From an uncultured bacterium (GTDB lineage: Bacteria > Desulfobacterota > Desulfobulbia > Desulfobulbales > Desulfobulbaceae): a DNA stretch of 6,915 nt. The stretch covers positions 1 to 6,915 of the forward strand of contig CAITZN010000027.1 of the NCBI GenBank assembly GCA_903896915.1. The letters are read 5' to 3'. How positions within the stretch are numbered: the stretch's first letter is position 1; every line of letters starts with the position of its first letter. Below are positions 6,449-6,915 of this stretch, piece by piece. Position numbers and translations under genes: made by a program. A model generated the notes under the pieces. It was not told where the DNA came from. It saw nothing but the letters and a program-made list of their open reading frames with translations, and did not search any database.

Positions 6449-6465
6449 CTTAACTGTAACTTAAC
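6449..6465 (+). promoter_or_regulatory. Tandem repeat CTTAAC-N5-CTTAAC, probable response-regulator site
   Basis: CTTAAC, TGTAA, CTTAAC gives a direct repeat with 11-bp period, one helical turn. The identity extends to TAACTTAAC at 6446-6454 and 6457-6465. This architecture is typical of OmpR-family activators. The half-site resembles the PmrA/BasR box (CTTAAT/G-N5-CTTAAT/G) more than the CpxR box. It ends 3 bp before the candidate -35 element of the EF-hand gene, a position suited to activation. Confidence 0.6.
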
Positions 6466-6468
6466 GAA

Positions 6469-6495
6469 TTTACAGTCGCAGGCAGCCGATATAAA
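6469..6495 (+). promoter_or_regulatory. Candidate promoter of the EF-hand gene
   Basis: A -35-like TTTACA (6469-6474) and a -10-like TATAAA (6490-6495) are 15 bp apart. This is shorter than the ideal 17 bp and would fit an activator-dependent promoter with the tandem repeat directly upstream. The predicted start near 6502 would leave a leader of about 80 bases. Confidence 0.45.
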
Positions 6496-6530
6496 TCTGA
6501 GGGGAAGAGGTGCGTTACACATATTAACCT

Positions 6531-6560
6531 GTTCCTTTCCCTAAATAGCGAGAGAGGAAC
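6531..6560 (+). repeat. Leader hairpin just upstream of the EF-hand gene
   Basis: GTTCCTTTC (6531-6539) pairs with GAGAGGAAC (6552-6560), giving nine pairs including one T-G wobble around a 12-base loop. The 3' arm contains a Shine-Dalgarno-like GAGAGGA and the stem ends 9 bases before the GGAGG used by the gene. It could affect translation initiation. No U-tract follows, so it is not a terminator. Confidence 0.45.
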
Positions 6561-6569
6561 GCAATGTAT

Positions 6570-6574
6570 GGAGG
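6570..6574 (+). promoter_or_regulatory. Shine-Dalgarno GGAGG of the EF-hand gene
   Basis: GGAGG lies 8 bases before the ATG at 6583 and favours it over the in-frame ATG at 6568, which shares its last base with this motif. Confidence 0.7.
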
Positions 6575-6582
6575 AACCGCTT

Positions 6583-6915
6583 ATGAGCAGTATAAGTGGA
6601 ATAAGCAGCAACAGTTCAATCAGTTCCATACTGCAGAATATGCAGGCGAGAGCTGCCGATAAGTTCAAGGAACTCGATACCGATAGTAGCGGTGGCCTTG
6701 ATAAAGTCGAACTGAGTACCATGGCGAAGGAGCTGTCAAAGATGACTGGTACGACCCTGAATGTCGATGACGCTATGAAAACCTATGATGCCAACAGCGA
6801 TGGTCAGCTCAGTCAAGACGAAACTGATACGATGATGAAACAGGTTGTTGGGCCGCCGCCTGGGCCACCTCCTGGTTCGGGGGGGAATGAACAGGCTATG
6901 AAAGCCTATCAAGCC
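6583..6915 (+). CDS. EF-hand calcium-binding protein, 3'-truncated by the window
   Basis: The first 111 residues are visible. The N-terminus is a Ser/Ile-rich leader (MSSISGISSNSSISSILQ) with no hydrophobic core or signal-peptidase site, so the protein is cytoplasmic or exported by a non-Sec route. Two canonical 12-residue EF-hand loops follow: residues 32-43 (DTDSSGGLDKVE) and 69-80 (DANSDGQLSQDE). Each has Asp at position 1, Asp or Asn at 3, Ser or Asp at 5, Gly at 6 and Glu at 12, so both should bind Ca2+. Helices flank each loop. A proline-rich linker, GPPPGPPPG, spans 90-98. The sequence then runs NEQAMKAYQA and leaves the window. This end resembles the helix before loop 2 (DAMKTYDA), hinting at a further repeat. 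The gene is divergent from the cpxR-cpxA-like operon and has its own promoter candidate with a tandem regulator site. Its role is unknown; a Ca2+ sensor, buffer or modulator of the kinase are all possible. Confidence 0.88.
   Translation, partial: MSSISGISSNSSISSILQNMQARAADKFKELDTDSSGGLDKVELSTMAKELSKMTGTTLNVDDAMKTYDANSDGQLSQDETDTMMKQVVGPPPGPPPGSGGNEQAMKAYQA

Larger units (their letters stand above)
6075..6582. other. Long divergent regulatory region between cpxR-like and EF-hand genes
   Basis: These 508 bp hold no convincing gene. From the regulator side they contain: a TATTAT-like -10 candidate on the minus strand (6105-6110); a run of nine T (6125-6133); nested short inverted repeats GCAC-AAC-GTGC (6137-6147) and GTGCA/TGCAC (6135-6158); the CpxR box (6214-6228); a TATATATAA stretch (6274-6282); a GACGC-GGA-GCGTC hairpin (6340-6352); an 11-bp palindrome ACAGT-T-ACTGT (6408-6418); the CTTAAC tandem repeat (6449-6465); the promoter at 6469-6495; and the leader hairpin at 6531-6560. 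Short frames inside it, such as 6283-6372 on the plus strand (29 residues), have no well-placed ribosome site. The length leaves room for a small RNA, but none can be demonstrated. Confidence 0.6.

Noticed and set aside
6450..6722. 90-residue minus-strand frame opposite the EF-hand gene
   Set aside because: The plus strand carries two perfect EF-hand loops with a strong ribosome site. The Ser/Leu-rich antisense frame is a shadow.

Overview
The window looks like a chromosomal stretch of a Gram-negative proteobacterium of mid-GC content. A CpxR/CpxA-type two-component system, an M90 peptidase of the MtfA family and a half-transporter of the heterodimeric ABC exporter type together would fit a deltaproteobacterial (Desulfobacterota-like) lineage. 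That placement is an impression from gene types and not a phylogenetic result.

Layout from left to right. (1) At 2-1618 (+) is the 3' portion of an ABC exporter half-transporter, cut at its 5' end by the window. (2) A spacer of about 260 bp holds a possible short ORF or remnant. (3) At 1880-2683 (+) is an MtfA-like zinc peptidase, with a GTG at 1841 as the alternative start. (4) At 2785-3189 (+) is a small AT-richer SnoaL/NTF2-like gene behind a good sigma70-like promoter. (5) The stretch 3190-3435 has no convincing gene and ends in a GC-rich hairpin. (6) On the minus strand, 3436-3795 is a short gene resembling the C-terminal part of a phage small terminase, probably a prophage remnant. (7) On the minus strand, a CpxA-like sensor kinase (3848-5362) follows a CpxR-like response regulator (5385-6074) after 22 bp, so regulator and kinase form an operon. 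(8) A 508-bp divergent intergenic region (6075-6582) is rich in regulatory sequence. (9) At 6583 to the window end (+) is the start of an EF-hand protein with two canonical Ca2+-binding loops and a proline-rich linker, cut off at base 6915.

The most interesting part is the right-hand third. The divergent region carries a perfect CpxR consensus box (GTAAA-N5-GTAAA, minus strand) upstream of the regulator, and a second tandem repeat (CTTAAC-N5-CTTAAC) just upstream of a candidate -35 element for the EF-hand gene. The EF-hand gene sits where enterobacteria carry cpxP, divergent from cpxRA. The sensor has an unusual proline-rich segment just before its second membrane helix, and the EF-hand protein also carries a PPPG-rich linker. 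The working hypothesis is a Cpx-like envelope or Ca2+-responsive circuit in which a calcium-binding protein is the divergent target or modulator. The sequence suggests this but does not prove it.

The left part (exporter, peptidase, NTF2-like protein) shows no clear functional link to the two-component locus.
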